Shown: piece after piece, positions 1 to 6,765 of the stretch
Numbering within the stretch: position 1 is the stretch's first letter
Layout of the letters: every line of letters starts with the position of its first letter
NCBI GenBank assembly: GCA_023260315.1
Contig: JALQVQ010000302.1
Span: 1-6,905 of the forward strand
Direction: 5' to 3'
Origin: Burkholderiaceae bacterium
GTDB lineage: Bacteria > Pseudomonadota > Gammaproteobacteria > Burkholderiales > Burkholderiaceae_C
Length of the DNA stretch: 6,905 nt
Program-made: the position numbers and the translations under genes
The notes under the pieces: generated by a model
Database searches by the model: none
What the model saw: only the letters and a program-made list of their open reading frames with translations
Told to the model about the DNA's origin: nothing

Positions 1-1
1 G

Positions 2-587
2 ATCCGACGCATCGCCCAATCACTGCCGACTCGGGAGAGCATCCAGGCCAACCGTTGGCTGCGGTGGATGGGCCCCGCGCTGGCACACCCTCGCTTATGG
101 CACATGAGCCGAAAAGGCATTGCTGCCGGTCTGGCGCTGGGCCTGTTTTTTGGTCTGCTGGTGCCGATCGCGCAAATCCCCCTGGCGGCAACCGCCGCCG
201 TCGTGCTGCGCGCCAACCTGCCAGTGGCGATCGGTAGCACACTGGTGACCAACCCGGTGACTTTTGGGCCGGTGTATTACGGCGCCTATAAGTTGGGCGA
301 CTGGCTGCTGCATCGTGGCGACGGCCCTGTACGCTCTCCCGACGTGCTTGAGGCAAGGCTGCAACAACTACACGAGGCCCCCGCCCCGATCGTTGAGGCA
401 AATGGCGTGGGCGGCCACATTCGCGCCATTTGGACACGCATCACCGCACTGGGCAAGCCACTCATTTTGGGCTTGGTGATTTTGGCGACCGCGACCGGCG
501 TGGGTGTTTACCTGCTGACCACTTGGGTGTGGGCCGCCATGATTTGGCTGAAGCGACGGCGCCGGTTGGTCCGACGCCGTGAACCGG

Positions 588-595
<8 letters not shown>
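2..595 (+). CDS. DUF2062 family membrane protein, 5' end missing
   Basis: The frame is open from the first complete codon to TGA at 593-595, giving 197 visible residues. An ATG exists at 68, but the codons before it already read as conserved family sequence ([19 protein letters not shown], residues 12-30). The true start therefore almost certainly lies a few codons to the left of the window. A long hydrophobic, glycine-rich segment covers about residues 39-69, with the family-typical [17 protein letters not shown] stretch. A second hydrophobic stretch covers about 153-183, followed by a very basic tail (184-197, [14 protein letters not shown]). The middle holds [14 protein letters not shown], also typical of DUF2062. 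The protein is presumably in the inner membrane with a cytoplasmic basic tail; its biochemical role is unknown. It is convergent with scoB and overlaps its 3' end by 8 bp, with no clear terminator between them. Confidence 0.85.
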
Positions 596-1226
<631 letters not shown>

Positions 1227-1239
1227 TTTATTTTTCTCC

Positions 1240-1941
1240 TTATGCTTTTTCGGTGAGGGTGCGGCGCTCAATACGCTTCTCAGGCGTGGCGTTCACCACG
1301 ATGCGGTGAACGTAAATGCCGGGTAAATGAACCGCGTCGGGCGCCATGGCACCCACCTCAACCACCTCCTCAACCTCTACCACGCACACCCGGCCAGCCA
1401 TCGCTGCCGCCGGATTGAAGTTACGTGCCGTCAAGCGGAACTGGAGGTTGCCAGAGCGGTCTGCCCGCCACGCCTTCACCAGTGACACGTCAGGCACCAA
1501 ACTGCGCTCCATCACATAGGTCTCACCGTCAAATTCACGCGTCTCTTTGCCCTCGGCAACGAGCGTACCCACGCCGGTTTTGGTAAAGAAGGCCGGAATA
1601 CCCGCACCACCCGCACGCAACTTCTCCGCGAGCGTCCCCTGAGGCGTGAACTCCAACTCGAGCTCACCGGCCAGGTACTGGCGCTCGAACTCTTTGTTCT
1701 CGCCGACATAACTCGAGATCATTTTTTTAATTTGACGCGTTTCCAACAATTTTCCGAGGCCAAAACCATCAACACCCGCGTTGTTAGAAATCACTGAGAG
1801 GTTCTGAACCCCAGAATCGCGTAACGCGTCGATCAGCGCCTCTGGAATGCCGCACAAACCAAAACCACCCACTGCAAATAACTGGCCGTCGGCGACCACA
1901 CCTTTTAGCGCCTCTGCAGCGCTGGGATAAACCTTGTTCAC
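1240..1941 (-). CDS. scoA: Succinyl-CoA:3-ketoacid CoA-transferase subunit A
   Basis: This 233-residue protein is the alpha subunit of the family I CoA-transferase, first gene of the scoAB operon. Visible signatures are [16 protein letters not shown] (residues 25-40), the SNNAG turn (52-56), [19 protein letters not shown] (80-98) and [20 protein letters not shown] (100-119). The [11 protein letters not shown] block is typical of SCOT/ScoA and differs from the 3-oxoadipate enzyme PcaI, which favours ScoA. I chose GTG at 1941 because AGGAG (1953-1949) sits 7 nt upstream and the product then begins [12 protein letters not shown], as relatives do. An ATG at 1968 in the same frame would put the Shine-Dalgarno inside the gene. 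The length matches the family. A divergent AhpD-like gene starts 90 bp away. Confidence 0.93.
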   Translation of the reverse strand: MNKVYPSAAEALKGVVADGQLFAVGGFGLCGIPEALIDALRDSGVQNLSVISNNAGVDGFGLGKLLETRQIKKMISSYVGENKEFERQYLAGELELEFTPQGTLAEKLRAGGAGIPAFFTKTGVGTLVAEGKETREFDGETYVMERSLVPDVSLVKAWRADRSGNLQFRLTARNFNPAAAMAGRVCVVEVEEVVEVGAMAPDAVHLPGIYVHRIVVNATPEKRIERRTLTEKA

Positions 1942-1982
1942 AAGCGAACTCCTATGGGGAAACAACAAAAAGCGATGTGCAA

Positions 1983-2011
1983 ATTAATCCCATACGATAC
2001 TACGGTTTGAA
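1983..2011 (-). promoter_or_regulatory. Candidate sigma70 promoter for scoAB
   Basis: On the minus strand TTCAAA (2011-2006, 4 of 6 matches to TTGACA) is followed after 17 nt by ATTAAT (1988-1983, 4 of 6 matches to TATAAT). This predicts a start near 1976, about 35 nt before the GTG of scoA. Position and spacing are good but the boxes are only moderate, so this is a prediction. I found no equally convincing promoter for the divergent gene in the same 90-bp gap. Confidence 0.35.
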
Positions 2012-2031
2012 CGACGAAAATTGGAGCTCTC

Positions 2032-2619
2032 ATGTCTCACAACCCCAATCGCTACCCCTTCCCTGACCTGAACACGTTGCCAGACGATCTCAAGGCCAAA
2101 ATCACAGAGATTCAAGAGAAAGCCGGTTTTATTCCCAACGTGTTCTTGGGCCTGGCCAGACGCCCCGCCGAGTGGCGCGCGTTCTTCGCTTATCACGATG
2201 CACTGATGCTAAAAGAGGGAGGCAATCTGACGAAAGGTGACCGTGAGATGATCGTTACGGCCACCAGCGCTGCCAACCAATGTCTCTATTGCGTGGTTGC
2301 GCACGGCGCGATTTTGCGCATCTACGAGAAGAAGCCGCTGGTTGCCGATCAGGTTGCGGTCAACTACCGCAAAGCCGATATTTCGCCCCGTCAAATGGCC
2401 ATGCTCGACTTCGCCATGAAAGTGTGCAACGCATCGCACATGGTGGACGATGCCGACTTCGAGGCGCTGCATGCCCACGGGTTCGACGACGAAGACGCGT
2501 GGGACATCGCCGCCATCACCGCTTTCTTTGGCTTATCGAATCGGGTTGCCAGTGTGACCGGCATGATGCCCAACCCCGAGTTTTACCTGATGGGCCGGGT
2601 TCCCAAGCAAAAGGCTTAA
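2032..2619 (+). CDS. AhpD-like peroxidase-related protein (carboxymuconolactone decarboxylase family)
   Basis: This 195-residue protein has the alkylhydroperoxidase D signature: Glu72, then 11 residues, then C84-L-Y-C87-V-V-A-H91. The CxxCxxxH centre with an upstream Glu is the redox-active, proton-relay site of AhpD-type enzymes, which reduce peroxides or regenerate a peroxiredoxin. The N-terminal part (IQEKAGFIPNVFLGLARRP, residues 27-45) and the C-terminal FFGLSNRVASVTGMMPNPEFY match the 'uncharacterized peroxidase-related enzyme' subgroup, which is longer than a bare CMD domain. The two cysteines are present, which argues against the cysteine-poor true carboxymuconolactone decarboxylases. 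GGAG (2023-2026) lies 5 nt before ATG. It is convergent with the thioesterase; the stops overlap. The physiological substrate cannot be told from sequence. The protein is likely cytoplasmic, with no signal peptide. Confidence 0.85.
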   Translation: MSHNPNRYPFPDLNTLPDDLKAKITEIQEKAGFIPNVFLGLARRPAEWRAFFAYHDALMLKEGGNLTKGDREMIVTATSAANQCLYCVVAHGAILRIYEKKPLVADQVAVNYRKADISPRQMAMLDFAMKVCNASHMVDDADFEALHAHGFDDEDAWDIAAITAFFGLSNRVASVTGMMPNPEFYLMGRVPKQKA

Positions 2620-3035
2620 GCAACGAGCGCCCGCATCCAATCGGGCAAGGGTACCGATTTTTGCGCCGGGAAATCCACCCACACCATGGTCGCCCCGCCC
2701 GACGTGTAAATCACACCGGGTTGGTCGGTTCGCTCGAGGGTGCACCAGCTGTCAAACGTGCTGCGCCCAAGGTCGCTGACGTACATCTTGCCGAGAACCT
2801 CGCAGGGGTAGTCCAGTTGCTTATGAAAGTTACAAAACGCATTGACGATGACGGGGGCTTCCCCGGTTGGGTCAGGTGGGCAGCCAATCTCGCGCATCCA
2901 GTCAATGCGCATGTGCTCGAGGTACTTGAAATAGACGGTGTTGTTAACGTGACCCATCGCATCCATATCGCCCCAACGGACGGGAAAACGCATCTCGAAA
3001 ACCAGTTTCTTGTTTTCAGGTAAGGTGAATCGCAT
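2616..3035 (-). CDS. Acyl-CoA thioesterase, 4HBT/YbgC-type hotdog fold
   Basis: This 139-residue single-domain hotdog protein is of the size expected for cytoplasmic acyl-CoA thioesterases. The N-terminal motif WGDMDAMGHVNNTVYFKYLE (residues 21-40) is the diagnostic 4-hydroxybenzoyl-CoA thioesterase signature. By analogy with Asp17 of the Pseudomonas enzyme (GDCDPAG), Asp25 is the likely catalytic residue. I chose ATG at 3035 because GGGAG lies 6 nt upstream on the minus strand and the product then begins MRFTLPENKKLVFEMRFPVRW. An ATG at 3053 and a TTG at 3056 in the same frame would bury that ribosome binding site. The acyl substrate is unknown; nearby scoAB and ETF-QO make a role in acyl-CoA turnover plausible but unproven. 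The stop codon shares TTAA with the convergent AhpD-like gene. Confidence 0.85.
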   Translation of the reverse strand: MRFTLPENKKLVFEMRFPVRWGDMDAMGHVNNTVYFKYLEHMRIDWMREIGCPPDPTGEAPVIVNAFCNFHKQLDYPCEVLGKMYVSDLGRSTFDSWCTLERTDQPGVIYTSGGATMVWVDFPAQKSVPLPDWMRALVA

Positions 3036-3144
3036 ACCGTGCTCCCTAAACATCAATCAGTACAATGACCAGCGGCGCCATAGTGCCTCTGATTAAACCG
3101 CATTCGAACCCCCCTTTTTTTGCACCCCAGTCGGAGAATTTGTC

Positions 3145-4857
3145 ATGAGTAGTTATCAAGCCCGTCAATCAACCAGCGCCGCTTTGGTTGAGGCGCATGG
3201 CCCACGCGAGTCGATGGCATACGACGTCGTGGTGGTGGGCGGCGGTCCTGCGGGTTTGTCGACGGCCATACGCCTCAAGCAGCTGGCTGCTGAAAAAGGC
3301 ACTGAACTCGATGTGGTCGTCATCGAAAAAGGCTCCGAGCCGGGCGCTCACATCCTGAGCGGCGCAATCATGGACCCCCGCGCGCTCACCGAGCTGCTGC
3401 CCGACTGGCAAGCCATGGGCGCGCCCTTGAATCAGCCGGTTAGCGGGGATGACGTTCTCTTTCTCACCGAGACAGGCGCCAAGCGCACCCCAGATGCGCT
3501 GGTCCCCGGATGTTTCCACAACGACGGCTGCTACGTGGTGAGTTTGGGCGCGGTGACCAAATGGCTGGGGGCGCAAGCCGAGGCTTTGGGTGTTGAAATT
3601 TTCCCGGGCTTTACAGCCGCCAACGTCGTCTATGACGATGCGGGCGCCGTCGCGGGCGTGGCAACGGGCGATATGGGCGTTGCAAAGGACGGCACGGCCA
3701 CTGATGACTTCCAACTGGGCATGACACTGTTGGGCAAATACACCGTTTTTGCGGAGGGTGCGCGCGGCCATTTGGGCAAAGAGCTGATCGCACGGTACCA
3801 ACTTGATGCGGGGAAAGACCCCCAGAGTTACGCGCTGGGCATCAAGGAATTATGGGAAATTGCCCCCGAAAAAGCCCAGCCTGGCCGCGTGATCCACACC
3901 GCCGGTTGGCCCATGGATAACGCCACCTATGGGGGTGGTTTCCTGTACCACCTCGAGGGCAACAAGGTGACCTTGGGCTTCGTGACCGGCCTGGATTACC
4001 AAAACCCTTGGCTGTCACCCTTCGAAGAAATGCAGCGTTGGAAAACGCACCCCACCATCCGCAGCATCCTGGCGGGCGGCAAACGCCTGGGCTATGGCGC
4101 ACGGGCGATTACGGCCGGTGGTCTGCTGTCATTGCCGAAAACCGTTTTCCCCGGTGGTGCCTTGGTTGGCTGCGATGCAGGCTACCTCAATGCGAGCCGC
4201 ATCAAGGGCAGTCATGCGGCAATCAAATCGGGCATGTTGTGCGCAGAAGCCGCTTTTGAGGCGATTCAAGCTGGCCGCCAACAAGACGAGTTGAGCGCGT
4301 ATCCTGCCGCCTTCGAGGCCAGCTGGCTCTACCAAGAATTAAACGCCTCGCGGAATTTCAAACAATGGTTCAAAAAGGGCAACACGATCGGCGCCCTGAT
4401 GACAGGTGTCGAACAGTGGCTTCTGCCAAAGCTTGGCTTCAAGGCGCCCCCTTGGACGATTCACCGCAAAGCGGCCGACCATACCCAGCTGCGTCCCGCT
4501 GCTGAGTGCACCAAAATTGAATACCCAAAGCCCGATGGCGTCCTCACATTCGACCGCCTCAGCAGCGTGTTTGTGAGCAACACCAACCACGCAGAAAATC
4601 AACCCGCGCATCTCACGCTACGGGACGATGGTGTGCCCGTTCGCATCAACTTGGCGACCTACGCGGGTCCCGAGAGCCGCTACTGCCCAGCGGGCGTCTA
4701 CGAATATGTACCCAACGAATCGGGCGCCGGCGAGCGGTTGCAAATCAACGCACAAAACTGCGTGCACTGTAAAACCTGTGACATCAAAGACCCCACCCAA
4801 AACATCGTCTGGGTGACCCCGGAAGGCGGCGGGGGCCCCAACTACGCAGGCATGTGA
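3145..4857 (+). CDS. Electron transfer flavoprotein-ubiquinone oxidoreductase
   Basis: This 570-residue ETF-QO (ETFDH family) is an FAD and [4Fe-4S] enzyme at the cytoplasmic face of the inner membrane. It passes electrons from reduced ETF, fed by acyl-CoA and other dehydrogenases, to ubiquinone. The FAD Rossmann motif VVVVGGGPAGLSTA covers residues 28-41. The body contains KGSEPGAHILSGAIMDPRAL, GCDAGYLNASRIKGSHAAIKSG and LTFDRLSSVFVSNTNHAENQPAHL, all characteristic. The C-terminal ferredoxin-like part has Cys514, Cys539, Cys542 and Cys545; the spacing 25-3-3 equals that of the human enzyme's cluster ligands, so the cluster site is intact. Length is normal for bacteria (about 550-570). GGAG (3133-3136) is 8 nt before ATG 3145. 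An internal ATG at 3214 would lose only a short non-conserved lead and lacks a comparable site. No etfAB is visible in the window. Confidence 0.96.
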   Translation: MSSYQARQSTSAALVEAHGPRESMAYDVVVVGGGPAGLSTAIRLKQLAAEKGTELDVVVIEKGSEPGAHILSGAIMDPRALTELLPDWQAMGAPLNQPVSGDDVLFLTETGAKRTPDALVPGCFHNDGCYVVSLGAVTKWLGAQAEALGVEIFPGFTAANVVYDDAGAVAGVATGDMGVAKDGTATDDFQLGMTLLGKYTVFAEGARGHLGKELIARYQLDAGKDPQSYALGIKELWEIAPEKAQPGRVIHTAGWPMDNATYGGGFLYHLEGNKVTLGFVTGLDYQNPWLSPFEEMQRWKTHPTIRSILAGGKRLGYGARAITAGGLLSLPKTVFPGGALVGCDAGYLNASRIKGSHAAIKSGMLCAEAAFEAIQAGRQQDELSAYPAAFEASWLYQELNASRNFKQWFKKGNTIGALMTGVEQWLLPKLGFKAPPWTIHRKAADHTQLRPAAECTKIEYPKPDGVLTFDRLSSVFVSNTNHAENQPAHLTLRDDGVPVRINLATYAGPESRYCPAGVYEYVPNESGAGERLQINAQNCVHCKTCDIKDPTQNIVWVTPEGGGGPNYAGM

Positions 4858-4861
4858 TGGG

Positions 4862-4890
4862 GTTACAAAACGATGCCTCACGGCTATAAT
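4862..4890 (+). promoter_or_regulatory. Sigma70-type promoter of the glycine riboswitch-gcvTH unit
   Basis: A perfect -10 box TATAAT (4885-4890) is preceded by exactly 17 nt and GTTACA (4862-4867, 4 of 6 matches to TTGACA). The predicted transcription start, 6-8 nt after the -10 box, is about 4896-4898, which is the first base of P1 of aptamer 1. The -35 box begins 4 bp after the ETF-QO stop, so gcvTH has its own promoter and no intrinsic terminator fits between the two units. Some readthrough from ETF-QO is therefore possible. Confidence 0.75.
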
Positions 4891-4896
4891 TTGGTC

Positions 4897-4983
4897 TTGC
4901 CAGGAGAGATCCCCAGCGGGACACCGAAGGCGCAAGGTTACGGATCGCCGTGACCTGAACGCTCAGGTACAAAGGACTGGTAA
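4897..4983 (+). promoter_or_regulatory. Glycine riboswitch, aptamer 1 of a tandem pair
   Basis: The conserved glycine-aptamer core is present in order: GGAGAG (4903-4908), ACCGAAGG followed by CGCAA (4923-4935), and GAACGCTCAGGTACAAAGGAC (4957-4977 region). P1 forms between TTGCCAG (4897-4903) and CTGGTAA (4977-4983), seven pairs including one G-U. A short P2 pairs TCCC with GGGA around 4911-4919. P3 is an uninterrupted 8-bp hairpin, 4936-4943 with 4948-4955, capped by ATCG. In this class glycine binding turns on glycine-cleavage genes, which fits gcvT downstream. A second aptamer follows after a 36-nt linker. Confidence 0.93.
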
Positions 4984-5019
4984 CACGCGCAACGTCGATC
5001 ACCATCGGCTTTGCCGTTT

Positions 5020-5111
5020 CCCCGATGGAGAGAGGCAAACCTCGGTTTGCCCACCGAAGGAGCAAACACCGCCGACGTGGTGTGAATCTCTCAGGTAAAG
5101 CGGACACGGGG
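5020..5111 (+). promoter_or_regulatory. Glycine riboswitch, aptamer 2 of a tandem pair
   Basis: The same core recurs: GGAGAG (5027-5032), ACCGAAGG followed by AGCAA (5053-5065), and GAATCTCTCAGGTAAAGCGG (5084-5103). P1 pairs CCCCG (5020-5024) with CGGGG (5107-5111). P2 is a 7-bp hairpin, 5034-5040 with 5045-5051, loop CTCG. P3 pairs ACACC (5066-5070) with GGTGT (5079-5083). The second aptamer is the one next to the expression platform, so its P1 is the expected switching helix. Both aptamers keep the core residues, so the pair looks functional. Confidence 0.93.
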
Positions 5112-5171
5112 CAGAGGAATTGGTGCAAGTCCCAGACTTCTGGGCGCCTTGCGATGACAAACCCTGCTCCG
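5107..5171 (+). promoter_or_regulatory. Putative expression platform of the glycine riboswitch
   Basis: CGGGGCAG (5107-5114), whose first five bases are the 3' strand of aptamer 2 P1, can instead pair with CTGCTCCG (5164-5171): eight pairs with one G-U. The two pairings exclude each other. Inside this span lie a Shine-Dalgarno-like AGAGGA (5113-5118) and a 10-bp hairpin: GCAAG (5125-5129) with CTTGC (5148-5152), stacked on CCCAG (5131-5135) with CTGGG (5140-5144), loop ACTT. No U-tract follows the hairpin, so control of translation is more likely than termination. The pairings are visible; the switching role is inferred and an 8-bp match over this distance could arise by chance. Confidence 0.4.
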
Positions 5172-5219
5172 ATCGTGGCCCGGCAATGGCCGCCCGAGCG
5201 AGCAATCACAAGAATCTAG
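5154..5219 (+). CDS. Possible 21-residue leader ORF before gcvT
   Basis: ATG at 5154 opens 21 codons ending in TAG (5217-5219), 2 nt before the GTG proposed for gcvT. The product would be a proline-rich, glycine-free 21-residue peptide starting MTNPAPIVARQW. No Shine-Dalgarno lies at the usual distance, but AGAGGA (5113-5118) would be 7 unpaired nt away if the hairpin 5125-5152 folds. It may serve translation coupling only, or may not be translated at all. A short ORF of this size is easily random. Confidence 0.2.
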   Translation: MTNPAPIVARQWPPERAITRI

Positions 5220-5221
5220 CC

Positions 5222-6358
5222 GTGACCGCTGCCGCAGAAAATGCTGTGCCCCTGCACACCACCCCCCTCAATGATCTGCATGTTGCGCTTGGCGCGCGGA
5301 TGGTCCCTTTTGCTGGCTACAGCATGCCTGTGCAATACCCGCTTGGTGTGCTGGGCGAGCACCTGCACACCCGCCAAAAAGCCGGTTTGTTTGATGTTTC
5401 ACACATGGGGCAATTGCGCCTGGTCGGCCCCAACGCCGCAGCGGCTTTTGAGACCCTCATGCCGGTGGACGTCGTGGACCTTCCCGTGGGCAAGCAACGC
5501 TATGGTCTCTTGCTGAACGCCAATGGCGGCATCATTGACGACCTGATGTTTGTCAACCGTGGTGATGACATTTTTGTGATCGTCAACGGCGCCTGCAAAG
5601 TCGGCGATATCGCCCATATCCAGGCGCAAATTGGCGGACAGTGCGACGTCATCCCCATGCCCGATCACGCGTTGTTGGCGCTCCAGGGTCCCATGGCTGT
5701 TGATGTCCTTCGCGCACTCAATCCAGGCGTTGACGCACGGGTCTTCATGACAGGTGCTGCGCTGACGCTGGCCGGCATTGATTGCTACGTCACTCGCAGC
5801 GGCTACACCGGCGAAGATGGGTTTGAAATCTCCGTTCCAGCCCCACAAGCCACCGCACTGGCAGAGGCCATTTTGGCGGACGACCGCGCACAGCCCATTG
5901 GCCTCGGCGCTCGCAACTCCCTGCGACTTGAGGCGGGTTTGTGCCTTTACGGCAACGACATCGACACCGAGACCACCCCCATTGAGGCGGGCCTTAATTG
6001 GGCCATCCAGAAGGTCCGCCGGACCGGCGGTGCCCGTGCAGGCGGCTTCCTTGGCGCAGACGTGGTCCTGGGGCAGCTCGACGGTACCGTTCCAGTCAAG
6101 CGCCGCCGCGTTGGCCTGATGGCGACCGAGCGGGTGCCTGTTCGTGATCACACCGTTTTGCAATCTCTTGATGGCGAGACCATTGGCGAAGTCACCAGCG
6201 GCCTGCTGGCACCCAGCGTCAACCAAGCCATTGCGATGGGCTATGTCAGCAGCGACTGCAGCGCCAATGGCACGACCGTGAATGCCATGGTACGCGGCCG
6301 CGCCGTCCCCATGGTGGTCACCGCCATGCCCTTCGTGCCCAACGGCTACAAACGCTAA
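5222..6358 (+). CDS. gcvT: Glycine cleavage system T protein (aminomethyltransferase)
   Basis: GcvT takes the aminomethyl group from lipoylated H protein and, with tetrahydrofolate, releases ammonia and forms 5,10-methylene-THF and reduced H protein. From GTG 5222 it has 378 residues, near the usual 360-380. Signatures are [17 protein letters not shown] (24-40), [10 protein letters not shown] (56-65), [10 protein letters not shown] with the conserved catalytic Asp pair (106-107), the folate-site [32 protein letters not shown] and [10 protein letters not shown], then the C-terminal GcvT_C domain. The start is uncertain. GTG 5222 gives the family-like beginning [16 protein letters not shown] but no clear Shine-Dalgarno. 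ATG 5186 (390 aa) also lacks one. GTG 5123 has AGAGGA 4 nt upstream but adds about 33 residues that look unrelated to the family. I prefer 5222. The gene is first in gcvTH, under the riboswitch. Confidence 0.93.
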   Translation: MTAAAENAVPLHTTPLNDLHVALGARMVPFAGYSMPVQYPLGVLGEHLHTRQKAGLFDVSHMGQLRLVGPNAAAAFETLMPVDVVDLPVGKQRYGLLLNANGGIIDDLMFVNRGDDIFVIVNGACKVGDIAHIQAQIGGQCDVIPMPDHALLALQGPMAVDVLRALNPGVDARVFMTGAALTLAGIDCYVTRSGYTGEDGFEISVPAPQATALAEAILADDRAQPIGLGARNSLRLEAGLCLYGNDIDTETTPIEAGLNWAIQKVRRTGGARAGGFLGADVVLGQLDGTVPVKRRRVGLMATERVPVRDHTVLQSLDGETIGEVTSGLLAPSVNQAIAMGYVSSDCSANGTTVNAMVRGRAVPMVVTAMPFVPNGYKR

Positions 6359-6402
6359 ACCCATATCCAACACCCGATTTCAAACTTCTAAAGGAGCATC
6401 CC

Positions 6403-6765
6403 ATGATCAAGTACACCGAAGACCACGAGTGGATCAACGTTGATGGCGACATCGCCACTGTCGGCATCACCGTCCATGCGCAAGACGCATTGGGCGACGT
6501 TGTGTTTGTTGAACTACCCGAAGTGGGCGTAACCATGGCGCAAAAAGACACTGCTGGTGTGGTCGAGTCCGTCAAAGCGGCGGCCGATGTCTACATGCCG
6601 ATCAGCGGCGAGATCACCGAGGTCAACGAAGCCCTGCGCGACGATCCCTCATTGGCCAACTCAGACCCACTTGGCGCGGGTTGGTTCTTCAAAGTCAAAC
6701 TGAGCGATCCGAGCCAGTTGGACGCATTGATGGATGAAACCGCCTACGGCGCCTTCGCGCAATAA
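6403..6765 (+). CDS. gcvH: Glycine cleavage system H protein (lipoyl carrier)
   Basis: This 120-residue carrier shuttles the aminomethyl intermediate between GcvP and GcvT and passes dihydrolipoyl electrons to the L protein. The lipoylation loop [19 protein letters not shown] contains Lys58 in the ESVKA context, the site of lipoate attachment. The start [11 protein letters not shown], the [15 protein letters not shown] strand-turn and the closing [16 protein letters not shown] are all typical. Length is in the normal range (about 120-130). A strong AAAGGAG (6390-6396) lies 6 nt before ATG. The gap from the gcvT stop is 44 bp with no promoter or terminator that I can see, so it is co-transcribed with gcvT. 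Confidence 0.97.
   Translation: MIKYTEDHEWINVDGDIATVGITVHAQDALGDVVFVELPEVGVTMAQKDTAGVVESVKAAADVYMPISGEITEVNEALRDDPSLANSDPLGAGWFFKVKLSDPSQLDALMDETAYGAFAQ

Noticed and set aside
556..587. H-type pseudoknot from the two interleaved repeats
   Set aside because: The joining loops would be 0 and 1 nt across 6-bp stems, too short for both stems to form at once.
1227..1271. Longer scoB start at 1271 on the minus strand
   Set aside because: The extra 15 residues are low-complexity and overlap the end of scoA; ATG 1226 has AAGGAG 9 nt upstream.
1942..1968. Longer scoA start at ATG 1968 on the minus strand
   Set aside because: It would place the AGGAG site inside the gene and add nine residues unlike the family; GTG 1941 gives the usual MNKVYP start.
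2280..3023. 247-codon plus-strand ORF across the AhpD-like gene and the thioesterase
   Set aside because: Both underlying genes have clear family motifs in other frames; this frame is Arg- and Cys-rich and looks like a shadow.
5125..5152. Hairpin after aptamer 2 as an intrinsic terminator
   Set aside because: No run of U follows; the bases after the stem are GATGACAAAC.
5399..6373. Long minus-strand ORF of 324 codons opposite gcvT
   Set aside because: It is a shadow of the strongly conserved gcvT, rich in His, Ala and Gly, and resembles no family I know.
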